A program made the translations under genes and the position numbers. The notes below the pieces were generated by a model. It was not told the origin of the DNA and searched no databases. It worked only from the letters and a program-made list of their open reading frames with translations. Shown here in pieces: positions 1 through 8,875 of a DNA stretch of 64,000 bases. Location: assembly GCA_002292815.1 (NCBI GenBank), contig DBBX01000027.1, positions 1 to 64,000 on the forward strand. The letters are read 5' to 3'. Each line of letters starts with the position of its first letter. The first letter of the stretch is position 1. Origin of the DNA: Thiotrichaceae bacterium UBA973 (GTDB lineage: Bacteria; Pseudomonadota; Gammaproteobacteria; Eutrophobiales; Eutrophobiaceae).

Positions 1-435
1 AAAGGTTTTGACGACGTACAGTATGTTTTTCATGTTATTCGTATAACCGAACTCAAATTGAAGATGATGTACCAACTCATGCAATACTACTGCCTTACCA
101 GTCATGGTAGTGATATAAATACTTTGATTAATATAGATCGTTTTACTTTCATTGTTGTATAAACCCGCGATGTCCTTACAGGAAATTTGGTGCATTGTGT
201 AATTATCCCCAAGGGATGTATGACATAGAGTATGCGCATCAGCAAACTGAATTTGTGGATGAACAACATTTGTATCTGGAAAGATATATTGTTTGTCTAA
301 CCAAGCCAGTAAATTTGTAATTAGCTCGGTTTCATTTTGAGGTTGTAGTGAAACAAGTTGCATTGAATCATCAGAAAAAACGGGGGCAAGCAGACAGGTA
401 TAGAGTGCAAAAATAATGATGCATTTTATTTTCAA
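1..435 (-). CDS. Secreted HExxH-motif protein, 3' end outside window
   Basis: An open frame on the minus strand starts at a TTG (433-435) with a perfect AGGAGG ribosome site five bases upstream, and runs off the left edge, so about 145 residues are visible. The N-terminus is a short signal peptide (KIKCIIIFALYTCLLAPVFS). Near the visible end is VVLHELVHH, the HExxH zinc-binding motif of metallopeptidase-like proteins, preceded by a Cys pair (HTLCHTS and ISCKDIAG) that may form a disulfide. I infer a periplasmic or secreted metalloprotease-like protein. The family is not recognised and the third zinc ligand would lie outside the window. The upstream 137 bases to gpsA hold no other gene. Confidence 0.6.
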   Translation of the reverse strand, partial: MKIKCIIIFALYTCLLAPVFSDDSMQLVSLQPQNETELITNLLAWLDKQYIFPDTNVVHPQIQFADAHTLCHTSLGDNYTMHQISCKDIAGLYNNESKTIYINQSIYITTMTGKAVVLHELVHHLQFEFGYTNNMKNILYVVKTF

Positions 436-572
436 TTTAACCTCCTGTCTGATTTATGACTATCAAAGTTAAACCTATTTTTCAGACTTACAATACTAAT
501 CGGGAAGTGCTAACCCTATGTCATGGACATATCGAGCTTTGGGAATCTGCGAGGTTAATTAATATCAATAAG

Positions 573-1565
573 TTAAACTTCGCTAACCTGTTCACGCCTC
601 AAAAGATTTTTCACCGCCTCATGTGGAGAGCATAGGGACTGCAATACATTGTTGACCTGTTCAGTAATCGGCATTTCAATCTCATACTTTTTTGCCAATT
701 CGGCTACTTCTTTAGCTGTTTTCAGGCCTTCAATAGCCTGACCAATCTTATCGCTGGCCTCCTGAATCGATAAACCTTCGGCTAATAATAATCCCAGACT
801 ACGATTACGTGATTGATTGTCGGTACAGGTTAAAACCAGATCACCCAAACCCGCGAGCCCCATGAATGTTTCTTGTTTCGCACCCATGGCCAAACCCAGA
901 CGCATGATCTCGGCCAGTCCACGAGTGACTAATGCTGCTCGCGTATTCGCACCAAACCCTAAACCATCGGCAATACCTGCGGCAATTGCCATTACATTTT
1001 TTACCGCGCCGCCGACCTGTGCGCCGATAACATCACTATGGGTATAGATACGAAACACATCGCTGTGAAATAAACCCGCAAAGGCTTGTGCAACGGCAAG
1101 ATCTTGTGCCGCAATGGTCACGGCAGTCGGTAAACCGGCAGCAACCTCTTTCGCGAAGGACGGACCGGAGAGTATGGCAATAGCACTTTGAGGTAATTCT
1201 TCTTCAACGACTTGATGATTGAATTTCTGCGTGCCTGGCTCAAAGCCCTTACAGGCAATACAGACATGAACATCAGAAAATGATTTCAACAATTGCAAAC
1301 TGCCACGTAAACCATGGCAAGGAACCGTATTAACAAACATCTTGGTTCCCGGAGGAACTTGATCAATAGATTCAACCGGGATTAGATTTTCCGGGAATGG
1401 GATACCCGGAATATAACGTGTATTCGTTTTTTCAGACTTTAAATTCTTTATTAAATCTGAATTGATATCCCATAGATAGACCGTGTTTTGTTGCCGCGCT
1501 AACGCCAGCGCCAATGCAGTTCCCCAGGAACCTGCTCCGAGAACTAACACTGACTGCTTGGTCAT
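573..1565 (-). CDS. gpsA: Glycerol-3-phosphate dehydrogenase [NAD(P)+]
   Basis: Makes sn-glycerol 3-phosphate from dihydroxyacetone phosphate in the cytosol, the first step of phospholipid synthesis. The 330 residues match the family's usual length. The N-terminal Rossmann motif GAGSWGTALA lies at residues 10-19, GPSFAKEVA is near residue 134, and the C-terminal substrate domain carries VGGAVKNVMAIAAG, with the catalytic Lys, and GFGANTRAALVTRG. It is the last gene of a rhodanese-secB-gpsA run and starts six bases after secB. This order is conserved in gammaproteobacteria. Confidence 0.97.
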   Translation of the reverse strand: MTKQSVLVLGAGSWGTALALALARQQNTVYLWDINSDLIKNLKSEKTNTRYIPGIPFPENLIPVESIDQVPPGTKMFVNTVPCHGLRGSLQLLKSFSDVHVCIACKGFEPGTQKFNHQVVEEELPQSAIAILSGPSFAKEVAAGLPTAVTIAAQDLAVAQAFAGLFHSDVFRIYTHSDVIGAQVGGAVKNVMAIAAGIADGLGFGANTRAALVTRGLAEIMRLGLAMGAKQETFMGLAGLGDLVLTCTDNQSRNRSLGLLLAEGLSIQEASDKIGQAIEGLKTAKEVAELAKKYEIEMPITEQVNNVLQSLCSPHEAVKNLLRREQVSEV

Positions 1566-1571
1566 TATGAA

Positions 1572-2081
1572 TTAATGCGTTATGTCTGCATTAGCTTGTG
1601 CGGCTGCTTCTAGCTGTGCCTTGGCTTCGGCTTGTTCTTGTTCAAACAAGGCATCAAAGTTTACCGGTGCCAGCAATAACTGTGGAAAACCACCACGCGT
1701 CACGACATCTGAAACTGTTTCACGTACAAAAGGAAATAGAATATTGGCACAGACAATCGCCAACATACGATCAATAACATCTGCAGGCAGGTTCCTGATC
1801 ATGAATATACCCGCTTGATTGACTTCAATCAGATAGGCCACTTTATCACCGACCTTAACTGTAAGAGTAACCGTCAACACCACATCAAAATGATCATCAC
1901 CGATGGGGGTGGCCTTATTGGTCATATTCATTTCAACTTCAGGTCGCCACTCCATCTTAAATATTTCCGGTGTGGTCGGTGTTTCAAATGAAATATCTTT
2001 TACATAGACCTTTTGCACTAAAAACTGTGCATCCTCTGGACCGTTGCCTTGTTGTACTTGTTGTTCGTCTTGTTCTGCCAT
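1572..2081 (-). CDS. secB: Protein-export chaperone SecB
   Basis: Cytosolic tetrameric chaperone that keeps preproteins unfolded and hands them to SecA. The 169-residue acidic protein shows the family core: YVKDISFETP near residue 27, the EVxLTVTVK-like strands, a QAGIFMI segment and the LFPFVRETVSDVVTRGGFPQLLLAPVNF block near residues 115-142, which is the SecB signature. The C-terminal tail is Ala/Gln-rich (QAEAKAQLEAAAQ). It sits between the rhodanese gene and gpsA. In many gammaproteobacteria a glutaredoxin gene (grxC) separates rhodanese and secB, but here only 45 bases do. Confidence 0.97.
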   Translation of the reverse strand: MAEQDEQQVQQGNGPEDAQFLVQKVYVKDISFETPTTPEIFKMEWRPEVEMNMTNKATPIGDDHFDVVLTVTLTVKVGDKVAYLIEVNQAGIFMIRNLPADVIDRMLAIVCANILFPFVRETVSDVVTRGGFPQLLLAPVNFDALFEQEQAEAKAQLEAAAQANADITH

Positions 2082-2126
2082 GATTTTTTCCTGTTCTTTT
2101 TTAAAATTTGTTAGAATTCTTTAACT

Positions 2127-2558
2127 TTATTTAAGCCCTTTAGTCAAAGGTAGGTTTGCACTCTGCCATGAAACTATGCCGCCTTTAAGACTGTAAATTT
2201 TTTCATACCCTTCGTGCATTAATTTACGTGCCTCTTTTGTAGAAACAGCGCCAGAAGCACAACAAAAGACAATACCTTTATCCTTGTGTTTTTTCAGTTT
2301 GTCTAACTGCCCTGATAACTGATCGGCACTGATGTTGATTGCATCAATAATATGCCCATTCTCAAAATCCTTTTGAGGTCGTAGGTCGACCACTTTGGCA
2401 TCTTCACGATTGATGAGTTGTGTCACTTCAACAGGTAATAGTAATTTTACGCCACTCAACATATCACCAAATAAATTCCAGATTAATAACATTAATATGG
2501 AAACTAATAGTGAAAATAAAAACAGGTGGTTGCCCACAAATTCGGGGAGTTGTTCCAT
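2127..2558 (-). CDS. Membrane-anchored rhodanese-like protein
   Basis: Single-domain rhodanese of 143 residues, the YibN type found upstream of secB. An N-terminal transmembrane helix (about residues 12-32, LFLFSLLVSILMLLIWNLF) is followed by a cytosolic rhodanese fold with VVDLRPQKDFENGHI and an active-site loop FCCASGAVS, where the second Cys fits the catalytic position. The loop lacks the Arg residues of classical thiosulfate sulfurtransferases, so the natural sulfur donor is unknown. It is the first gene of the secB-gpsA operon. Confidence 0.88.
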   Translation of the reverse strand: MEQLPEFVGNHLFLFSLLVSILMLLIWNLFGDMLSGVKLLLPVEVTQLINREDAKVVDLRPQKDFENGHIIDAINISADQLSGQLDKLKKHKDKGIVFCCASGAVSTKEARKLMHEGYEKIYSLKGGIVSWQSANLPLTKGLK

Positions 2559-2839
2559 TCAGTAATCTCTTGCGCTGGCAGTATTAAATTAGGGCTGAAT
2601 AATACGTTATATCGCCCGCTGAAAAAACAGTTATAGGCAATTCAATCTGTATTATTGATTAATGTTAAGTCTTGTCAGGTTTCATGCTAATATCCGCGCA
2701 CTGAAAACGGAGATTTTAGGGTTATTGCCCGATTACATATATCTGCCACATTTATTATCGATATTTCATCTTGAAATTGCAAAAATTGCCGTCACCTCAA
2801 AATCCGTTCACTTTTTAGTAATCACCAATAGAACCTTCA

Positions 2840-4429
2840 ATGCAAGTAAGTCATAAACCAACAATTCTGATAGTTTTGGATGGCTGGGGCCATACCGATA
2901 ATACCGTCTACAATGCCATCTATTCCGCCAATAAACCCACCTGGGAACGGATCTGGGAGAATTACCCACACACGCTGATAAGCGCATCAGGCATAGATGT
3001 TGGACTACCTGCTGCACAGATGGGTAATTCTGAAGTGGGCCACATGAATATTGGTTCAGGCCGAATAGTAGACCAGGAATTCACGCGCATTACCCGAGCA
3101 TTGGAGGATGGCAGTTTTTATAATAATGAAAACCTGAATGCCGCATTCAAAAATGCCGCAGAAAATAATAAAGCGGTTCATTTACTCGGATTACTCTCCA
3201 GTGGTGGTGTGCACAGCCATGAAGAGCATGTCTATGCATTAATGGAATTGGCCAACCGATGCGGCGTAAAAACAATTTACCTTCATGCTTTTCTCGATGG
3301 TAGAGATACACCACCAAAAAGTGCAGAAGAATCGATTCATAACGCACAGCTGAAAATTAAGGAATTGGGTGTCGGACGATTCGCATCCATAATTGGCCGT
3401 CATTATGCAATGGACCGTAACAAACGCTGGGATCGCACTAAGCTGGCTTACGACCTTATCACTCAAGGCAAAGCAGAATATCGCTCGGTCGACCCATTCA
3501 TCGCCGTTGATATGGCCTATGCTCGAGGTGAATCGGACGAATTTATTAGACCAACGGCCATTACAAAATCAGGTGAGCCACCGATCACTGTCGATGATGG
3601 TGATGTTATCGTCTTTGCCAATTATCGTGCGGACCGTGCCCGGCAATTGGCACGGGCGTTCACCAAACCGGAGTTCAAAGCATTCGAACGAGAGCGGGTT
3701 CCGAAACTCTCCGCCTTTATCAGCCTGACCTCGTATAAAGCCAATTATGAATTCCCAGTCGCTTTCCCGCCAGTCAGCATGTCCAATGTCTTTGGTGAGT
3801 ACATTGCTAATCTTGGCTTGAAACAACTTCGCATCGCTGAGACAGAGAAGTACGCTCACGTCACTTTTTTCTTCAATGGCGGTGAAGAACGTGTTTTCGA
3901 AGGTGAAGACCGTATTTTGGTACCTTCACCACACGTCGAGACCTACGACAAGCAACCAGAGATGAGCGCGGATGAAATCACTAAACGTCTAATCGAGTCG
4001 ATTGACAGTCGGCAATATGATGCCATCATCTGTAACTACGCAAATGCCGACATGGTTGGGCATACCGGTGACTTCAAAGCGACCATCTCAGCAATAGAAA
4101 CAATTGATCAATGTCTTGGCAAGGTTATTGAGGCTACGCAAAAAGTCGGTGGTGAGATCATTATCACTGCCGATCATGGTAATGCGGAACAATTAAAGGC
4201 CTATACCACTGAGAAGGTTAAATCTCAGGCGCATACGGCACATACCAATAACTTTGTACCTCTTATTTATATTGGCAGACAGGCGGAATTTCTCCCAGGC
4301 ACCGGGTCCTTGTCTGATATTGCCCCGACTATGCTCAAGATCATGGGAATCCCACAACCCGAAGAGATGACCGGCAAGTCACTATTACGATTAGAGGAAA
4401 AGGACACACCCGCAGTTATCGGCAAGTGA
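2840..4429 (+). CDS. gpmI: 2,3-bisphosphoglycerate-independent phosphoglycerate mutase
   Basis: Interconverts 3- and 2-phosphoglycerate in glycolysis with a di-manganese centre and a phosphoserine intermediate. The 529 residues carry VLDGWG near the N-terminus, the catalytic Ser64 in MGNSEVGHMN, HAFLDGRDTPP, RYAMD-like RHYAMDRNKRWDR, and the C-terminal metal motifs NADMVGHTG and ADHGNAE. The chosen ATG has no clear Shine-Dalgarno sequence, but the protein aligns with the family from here. It is divergent from the rhodanese gene across 281 bases, and the next gene (envC) begins eight bases after its stop, as in other gammaproteobacteria. Confidence 0.97.
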   Translation: MQVSHKPTILIVLDGWGHTDNTVYNAIYSANKPTWERIWENYPHTLISASGIDVGLPAAQMGNSEVGHMNIGSGRIVDQEFTRITRALEDGSFYNNENLNAAFKNAAENNKAVHLLGLLSSGGVHSHEEHVYALMELANRCGVKTIYLHAFLDGRDTPPKSAEESIHNAQLKIKELGVGRFASIIGRHYAMDRNKRWDRTKLAYDLITQGKAEYRSVDPFIAVDMAYARGESDEFIRPTAITKSGEPPITVDDGDVIVFANYRADRARQLARAFTKPEFKAFERERVPKLSAFISLTSYKANYEFPVAFPPVSMSNVFGEYIANLGLKQLRIAETEKYAHVTFFFNGGEERVFEGEDRILVPSPHVETYDKQPEMSADEITKRLIESIDSRQYDAIICNYANADMVGHTGDFKATISAIETIDQCLGKVIEATQKVGGEIIITADHGNAEQLKAYTTEKVKSQAHTAHTNNFVPLIYIGRQAEFLPGTGSLSDIAPTMLKIMGIPQPEEMTGKSLLRLEEKDTPAVIGK

Positions 4430-4436
4430 ATTACAC

Positions 4437-5606
4437 ATGAATCATTTTGCTGACAAAGTAACCCCTTTCATCTGTTCAATATTTCTTCTTAGCTGTTTCA
4501 GCTATAACCTGGCGCTAGCTGCTGATGAAGCCAATGCTGCAAAGGCCACAGAATTAGAAGACATTCGAACACGTATTAAAGATGTAGAGACCCGCATTAA
4601 ATCCGCGCAGGATGAAACGGATAAATTACAACAAGAATTGCGCGAGAATGAAGTGAGTACTGCGAAGACATTAACGCGACTGCATAATATTGAAGCAAAT
4701 ATCTCAAAAAAGAATGCTGAGCTCGAAGCGCTGTTGCTCAAGCAAGCTGATCATGATGCAGCGCTCAAGAAAGAAAAAGAGAAGCTAACCCATCAAATTC
4801 GATCAGCCTATCAGGTTGGTCGTTATGACTATATAAAACTGATCCTCAATCAGGAAGACCCTGCCTTAGTCGGTCGAGCACTGGCTTACTATGATTATCA
4901 CAACCGAGCACGCTCTGAGCGCATCAAGCAGGTAAAACAAACCTTAGTCAACCTCGAGAAGGTTCAAACCACTATCAAAGATGAATCGGTAGAGCTTGAA
5001 GAATTGAAATCCAGTTATGAATCCAAATTGAGTGATTTCCACCAATTTCGTGCAACTCGTCGTAATATCAGCACACGTTTGCAAAAATATATTGCTGAAC
5101 AGGGAGTCGAACTGCAGACACTACAAGAAAACGAGCGTGAACTCGGAGTGTTGTTCCAGGGATTAAAAAAAGAAAAAGCAGTAACCATAGAAATGTTTGA
5201 GGACATGCCCCCCTTCAATAGCCTTAAAGGCAGGTTGACCTGGCCAGTAAGAGGCAAACTACTAAAGAGATATGGTGCTAAAAAGAAAGGTGGCGATCTC
5301 AAATGGCAAGGGGTCCTTATTGATGCAGAAGCAGGGACCAACGTGGTGTCTATCAGTACCGGTAAAATAGTCTTTGCCGACTGGTTTCGTAACCTTGGTT
5401 TATTAATCATTATCGACCATGGTGATGGCTTTATGAGTCTGTATGGCCACAATCAAAACCTCTTGAAGAATACCGGCGATTGGGTGCTTGCTGGTGAAAC
5501 GATTGCAACCGTCGGAGACAGTGGCGGCCAAAGAGATACAGCACTTTATTTTGAGATCAGAAAAGGGGCAGAACCGCTAAACCCATCACTTTGGTGTAAA
5601 CGATAG
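4437..5606 (+). CDS. envC: EnvC-type amidase activator (degenerate M23 domain)
   Basis: Periplasmic murein hydrolase activator that switches on cell-wall amidases at the septum. A signal peptide (cleavage near residue 29, LALA-ADEA) is followed by a long coiled coil, residues about 32-245, rich in Glu/Lys/Leu, and a C-terminal LytM/M23 fold, about 275-385. The zinc ligands of active M23 peptidases are lost: the first His is replaced (WQGVLIDAEAG), and the HxH motif reads ALYFEIR. This is the pattern of catalytically dead EnvC. It lies between gpmI and ctpA, the conserved order, eight bases after gpmI. Confidence 0.9.
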   Translation: MNHFADKVTPFICSIFLLSCFSYNLALAADEANAAKATELEDIRTRIKDVETRIKSAQDETDKLQQELRENEVSTAKTLTRLHNIEANISKKNAELEALLLKQADHDAALKKEKEKLTHQIRSAYQVGRYDYIKLILNQEDPALVGRALAYYDYHNRARSERIKQVKQTLVNLEKVQTTIKDESVELEELKSSYESKLSDFHQFRATRRNISTRLQKYIAEQGVELQTLQENERELGVLFQGLKKEKAVTIEMFEDMPPFNSLKGRLTWPVRGKLLKRYGAKKKGGDLKWQGVLIDAEAGTNVVSISTGKIVFADWFRNLGLLIIIDHGDGFMSLYGHNQNLLKNTGDWVLAGETIATVGDSGGQRDTALYFEIRKGAEPLNPSLWCKR

Positions 5607-5728
5607 TCATTATCGGCTTGTCTTATACAGCTGAGCGCGGTTATGCTTAACCATAAGCAGCGTAATGAACTTGTTAAGTATTAATCAATCAAGATAGTTC
5701 ACGCATGTCAGTCTACATGGAGCAAAGA

Positions 5729-7054
5729 ATGTCACTATTGAAAAATTTCACCATCACCCTATTGTTGTCATTGACAACAGCTGCAATTGCAAACACTGAA
5801 CAAGATAATGAGGCAGACACCCTGCCATTAGATGAGCTGCGCATTTTCACTGAAGTCTTTGCTAAAGTTAAGAATGACTATGTAGAAATTATTGATGATA
5901 GAGAATTAATAGAGAATGCAATACGCGGGATGCTGGAAGGACTGGACCCGCATTCAGCTTATCTTGACAAAGAACATTACGAAGATCTTCAAGAAGGGAC
6001 GTCAGGTGAATTCGGCGGACTCGGTATTGAAGTCGGTATGGAAGATGGTTTTATCAAAGTCATATCGCCCATAGACGACACCCCGGCACAACGTGCAGGA
6101 GTTAAAGCGGGTGATTTAATCATTAAACTGGATGAAAAGTCTGTTAAAGGCATGGCTTTGAATGATGCTGTTAAATTAATGCGTGGTAAACCAGGCAGCG
6201 ATATCCTTATTACTGTTGTAAGAGAGGGTGGAGACAAACCCATGGAGATTACGATAACGCGCGATGTCATTACCGTTAAGAGTGTCCGTGGTAAAATTCT
6301 GGAACCAGGGTATGGCTATATACGTGTATCAAACTTTCAAACGCATACTGCAGAAGATCTGCGCAAGTCACTCGAAAAACTAAAAATAGAAAATGACAAT
6401 GGCTTGAGTGGTTTAATACTAGACCTGAGAAACAATCCTGGCGGCATTCTAAACGCAGCTGTAGGCGTCTCTGATCTGTTTCTCGATAGCGGCTTGATTG
6501 TCTATACCGAGGGTCGCATTAAAGACTCAAAACTCAGATTTACTGCAAAACCGACAGACATGCTAAAAGATGCCCCCATCATCGTTCTGGTTAATGGTGG
6601 CTCAGCATCAGCATCTGAAATCGTTGCTGGCGCCTTACAAGACCATGATCGCGCAATCATCATGGGCGAACGTACCTTTGGGAAAGGTTCAGTACAAACT
6701 ATCTTGCCAATGAATGACAAAGCGGCATTAAAATTAACCACAGCACGTTATTTCACTCCATCAGGTCGTTCTATTCAGGCATCAGGTATTGAGCCTGACA
6801 TCATCATAGAAAATATTCGTATTGACAGCACAGCGACAAATTCTTCAGCTCGAATCAAAGAATCTGATTTAACCGGTCATCTTGATAATGGTATGAAAGA
6901 AGACGAGAAAGATAACACAAAGAAATCAAAAGAGACTAAGGCAAAGAAAAAAGAGAAAAATAACGAGCCTTCTCTCGCTGAAACAGACTATCAACTTTAT
7001 GAAGCATTAAACGTACTAAAAGGCTTGGCGATACATTTGAAAAAAACAGGATGA
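5729..7054 (+). CDS. ctpA: Carboxy-terminal processing peptidase (S41 family)
   Basis: Periplasmic serine protease of the Ctp/Prc type. I prefer the ATG at 5729: it follows a GGAG six bases away and opens a signal peptide directly (MSLLKNFTITLLLSLTTAAIA). An in-frame ATG at 5705 would add eight residues. An N-terminal helical part is followed by a PDZ domain (about residues 90-170) and the S41 domain with LDLRNNPGG, the catalytic Ser294 in GGSASASE and Lys319 in TFGKGSVQ. The 25-residue Ser-Lys spacing matches Prc. A Lys/Glu-rich linker (about 395-415) precedes the C-terminal helix. It follows envC by 122 bases. Confidence 0.94.
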   Translation: MSLLKNFTITLLLSLTTAAIANTEQDNEADTLPLDELRIFTEVFAKVKNDYVEIIDDRELIENAIRGMLEGLDPHSAYLDKEHYEDLQEGTSGEFGGLGIEVGMEDGFIKVISPIDDTPAQRAGVKAGDLIIKLDEKSVKGMALNDAVKLMRGKPGSDILITVVREGGDKPMEITITRDVITVKSVRGKILEPGYGYIRVSNFQTHTAEDLRKSLEKLKIENDNGLSGLILDLRNNPGGILNAAVGVSDLFLDSGLIVYTEGRIKDSKLRFTAKPTDMLKDAPIIVLVNGGSASASEIVAGALQDHDRAIIMGERTFGKGSVQTILPMNDKAALKLTTARYFTPSGRSIQASGIEPDIIIENIRIDSTATNSSARIKESDLTGHLDNGMKEDEKDNTKKSKETKAKKKEKNNEPSLAETDYQLYEALNVLKGLAIHLKKTG

Positions 7055-7058
7055 TGTT

Positions 7059-7394
7059 ATGCGCATGGACATGCTTCATTTAAACAAAAACCTGACTTTA
7101 TTATAACTTATAAGCAGCAGTTTTATTACGCATCCTGTCTTTGCAGAACAAGCTGCAATCTCCATCATCATCGATGATATTCGATATCGATATGAACATG
7201 ACTTGATGTTATTGGCACGTCTCGGACCTATTGCATATGCAATTTTACCGCAGTTACCTACACACAAAACAGAGGCTGTGAAGAACTCGAAGCCGTATCC
7301 ATTGTTGACCTGTTATGGACACGCAGAGATAGCTGTCGTTAGCGGCCTCAAGGAAACCTGCTGCGCTGCTGATGTACATAGAGAGTCTATTTGA
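7059..7394 (+). pseudogene. Decayed divergent polysaccharide deacetylase (YibQ)
   Basis: Starting at the ATG at 7059, the frame reads a signal-peptide start (MRMDMLHLNKNLTLL), then a TAA at 7104-7106, then in the same frame LISSSFITHPVFAEQ followed by AISIIIDDI and LGPIAYAILPQLP. These last two match the start of the YibQ deacetylase domain (IIIDDxGY ... GPxTYAILPHTP). After about residue 75 the similarity fades and the frame stops at 7394, whereas YibQ is normally about 250 residues. The conserved Gly-Tyr after IDD is Arg-Tyr here. Its place right after gpmI-envC-ctpA is where yibQ belongs. I judge it a nonfunctional remnant. Confidence 0.75.
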
Positions 7395-7410
7395 TGATTT
7401 TTCATTAAGT

Positions 7411-7911
7411 CTAGCTTTTGTCATCTGCAACCTTCTTTCCAAACTTAATGATGTGGCGTCGAGTCAATAGATACCCAGTAAAAAACACTACGGGGAATAC
7501 GATACAAAAGGCCATCAGCAATATAAATATACGATCAAAGATCAATTCACGATGATTGATAAGCCGACTGTCCAAATCCGCCATCCTCTTAGCCAATATG
7601 TTGTCGGCCTGAGTAAGTTGCTTCGCTACTAGACCAGACAGGTTTTTAGCGACTTCACTATCATAGTTAAATTTATTTAGACTTTCGGTAATCAAGAGAA
7701 GTTGCTTTGATGTTGTCAAGGCATCCTCAAATATTAATTTAACCTGCTTCAAATCTATTTCCTCGTGCTCTTCGTCATCTTGCGAAAGGAGCATCGGTGA
7801 TAACTGATCGGAAATAAATTTCAGATTCTCTGAGGTTTTGGCAATGTTATGAGTGATAGCTTCTACCGGTTTTGAATTCTTGTCGAATAAGATCTGAATA
7901 TCTTCAGGCAA
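7411..7911 (-). CDS. C-terminal half of a split helical membrane protein
   Basis: This 166-residue frame has only a TTG start without a good ribosome site, and it continues the frame of the upstream gene: the upstream TAG is followed in frame by ATC GAT CAA and then this TTG. I therefore read it as the C-terminal part of one longer protein. It is helical and charged, with a strong transmembrane helix near its end (IFILLMAFCIVFPVVFFTGYLL) and a short basic cytosolic tail (RRHIIKFGKK). Together with the upstream part, the protein would be secreted, helical and anchored at its C-terminus. The family is not recognised. Confidence 0.55.
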   Translation of the reverse strand: MPEDIQILFDKNSKPVEAITHNIAKTSENLKFISDQLSPMLLSQDDEEHEEIDLKQVKLIFEDALTTSKQLLLITESLNKFNYDSEVAKNLSGLVAKQLTQADNILAKRMADLDSRLINHRELIFDRIFILLMAFCIVFPVVFFTGYLLTRRHIIKFGKKVADDKS

Positions 7912-7920
7912 TTGATCGAT

Positions 7921-8700
7921 CTATAAACTAATACGTTCTGCAGATTCGGTTAATCGTTGTGTTTGTTCCAGCGTCTGTGTTATTTCTTCGGTAGACAGTG
8001 ATTTATATAAAAAAAGTTCGGCCTGCCATTCAAGCAGAATAGGCATACGGTTAGCCATAAACATGGCGCGCTCAATCGCAAATCGACTCTCTTCGATTTC
8101 GTAATTGACCTCAGAAATCGAGGAAAATAAACCACCTTTACTCAGTATTTTATCAATCTTCGCTTTGCCCTCAGAATTAGCAAAATTCTGAAACCGGACA
8201 AAGGCGACATAGTTACGTTCTGGGTTATCTTTTTTCCAATTTTCCGCAAGTGAGACAACCGTATTAATGTCTGCATAAGTAAAGACACGCGTGGCTAATT
8301 TATGTAACTGGACTTCTAACTTATCTAACTCTAATAAAATACGCTTAGCCTGATCCTTTGTTGCCAAGGTTTCATCGCTAACGTTTTTCCATACGAGGCG
8401 CTGAAGTCTTAGCATGACTATCATGTCAAGTAACTGATGAATCGCATCGGACTCGATGGCAATACTGATTGCCGAGTTGACATAAAAGAGCTTCACGGTG
8501 TGATACATCGTTCGTGCTTTCGGGTCGATGCCTTCAGCAATGATCTTGTCAGTTACTTCAGCAATAGCTTCTTGGTAGTTATCGCTAAACGCTAACAGTT
8601 TTTTGTTTAGTTCGAATGTCGTTAGTTTATCCTCATCAGCGATTACTGAAAAAGACAGTAAGAAGGACATTATTATTAGTGCTTGTTTCAGGTTCATCAT
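7921..8700 (-). CDS. N-terminal half of a split helical secreted protein
   Basis: About 259 residues from the ATG at 8698-8700, which opens a signal peptide (MMNLKQALIIMSFLLSFSVIA-DED). An upstream TTG at 8757 is possible but places 19 polar residues before the signal. The rest is all-helical with no known catalytic motif; the segment PILLEWQAELFLY is notable. It ends at a TAG (7921-7923), after which the same frame stays open for a further 169 codons and contains a membrane anchor. The pattern resembles helical periplasmic sensor-type proteins, but I cannot name a family. It is divergent from the next gene at 8876. Confidence 0.55.
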   Translation of the reverse strand: MMNLKQALIIMSFLLSFSVIADEDKLTTFELNKKLLAFSDNYQEAIAEVTDKIIAEGIDPKARTMYHTVKLFYVNSAISIAIESDAIHQLLDMIVMLRLQRLVWKNVSDETLATKDQAKRILLELDKLEVQLHKLATRVFTYADINTVVSLAENWKKDNPERNYVAFVRFQNFANSEGKAKIDKILSKGGLFSSISEVNYEIEESRFAIERAMFMANRMPILLEWQAELFLYKSLSTEEITQTLEQTQRLTESAERISL

Positions 8701-8875
8701 AATATTTTGCCATTCCCCTTCACCTGTTGCCAGTTGAATATTGAATATATTAATCAAATTCGTTTACCAATTGTAAGTTCGATATTAATTTCTGCTTTTC
8801 ATGATTTGGTATGATTGCCAAAGAAAAGCCCGTAAAATGTCATTTGGTTTATGTATTTAACTCGGAGACTGTTTA

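Noticed and set aside
2662..2856. Small plus-strand frame of 64 codons before gpmI
   Set aside because: No recognisable motif or ribosome site, and it overlaps the gpmI start in another frame; treated as chance in the promoter region.
7921..7923. Amber codon recoded as an amino acid
   Set aside because: TAG is used as an ordinary stop elsewhere in the window (envC, ubiJ, the CDF gene), so recoding is unlikely.
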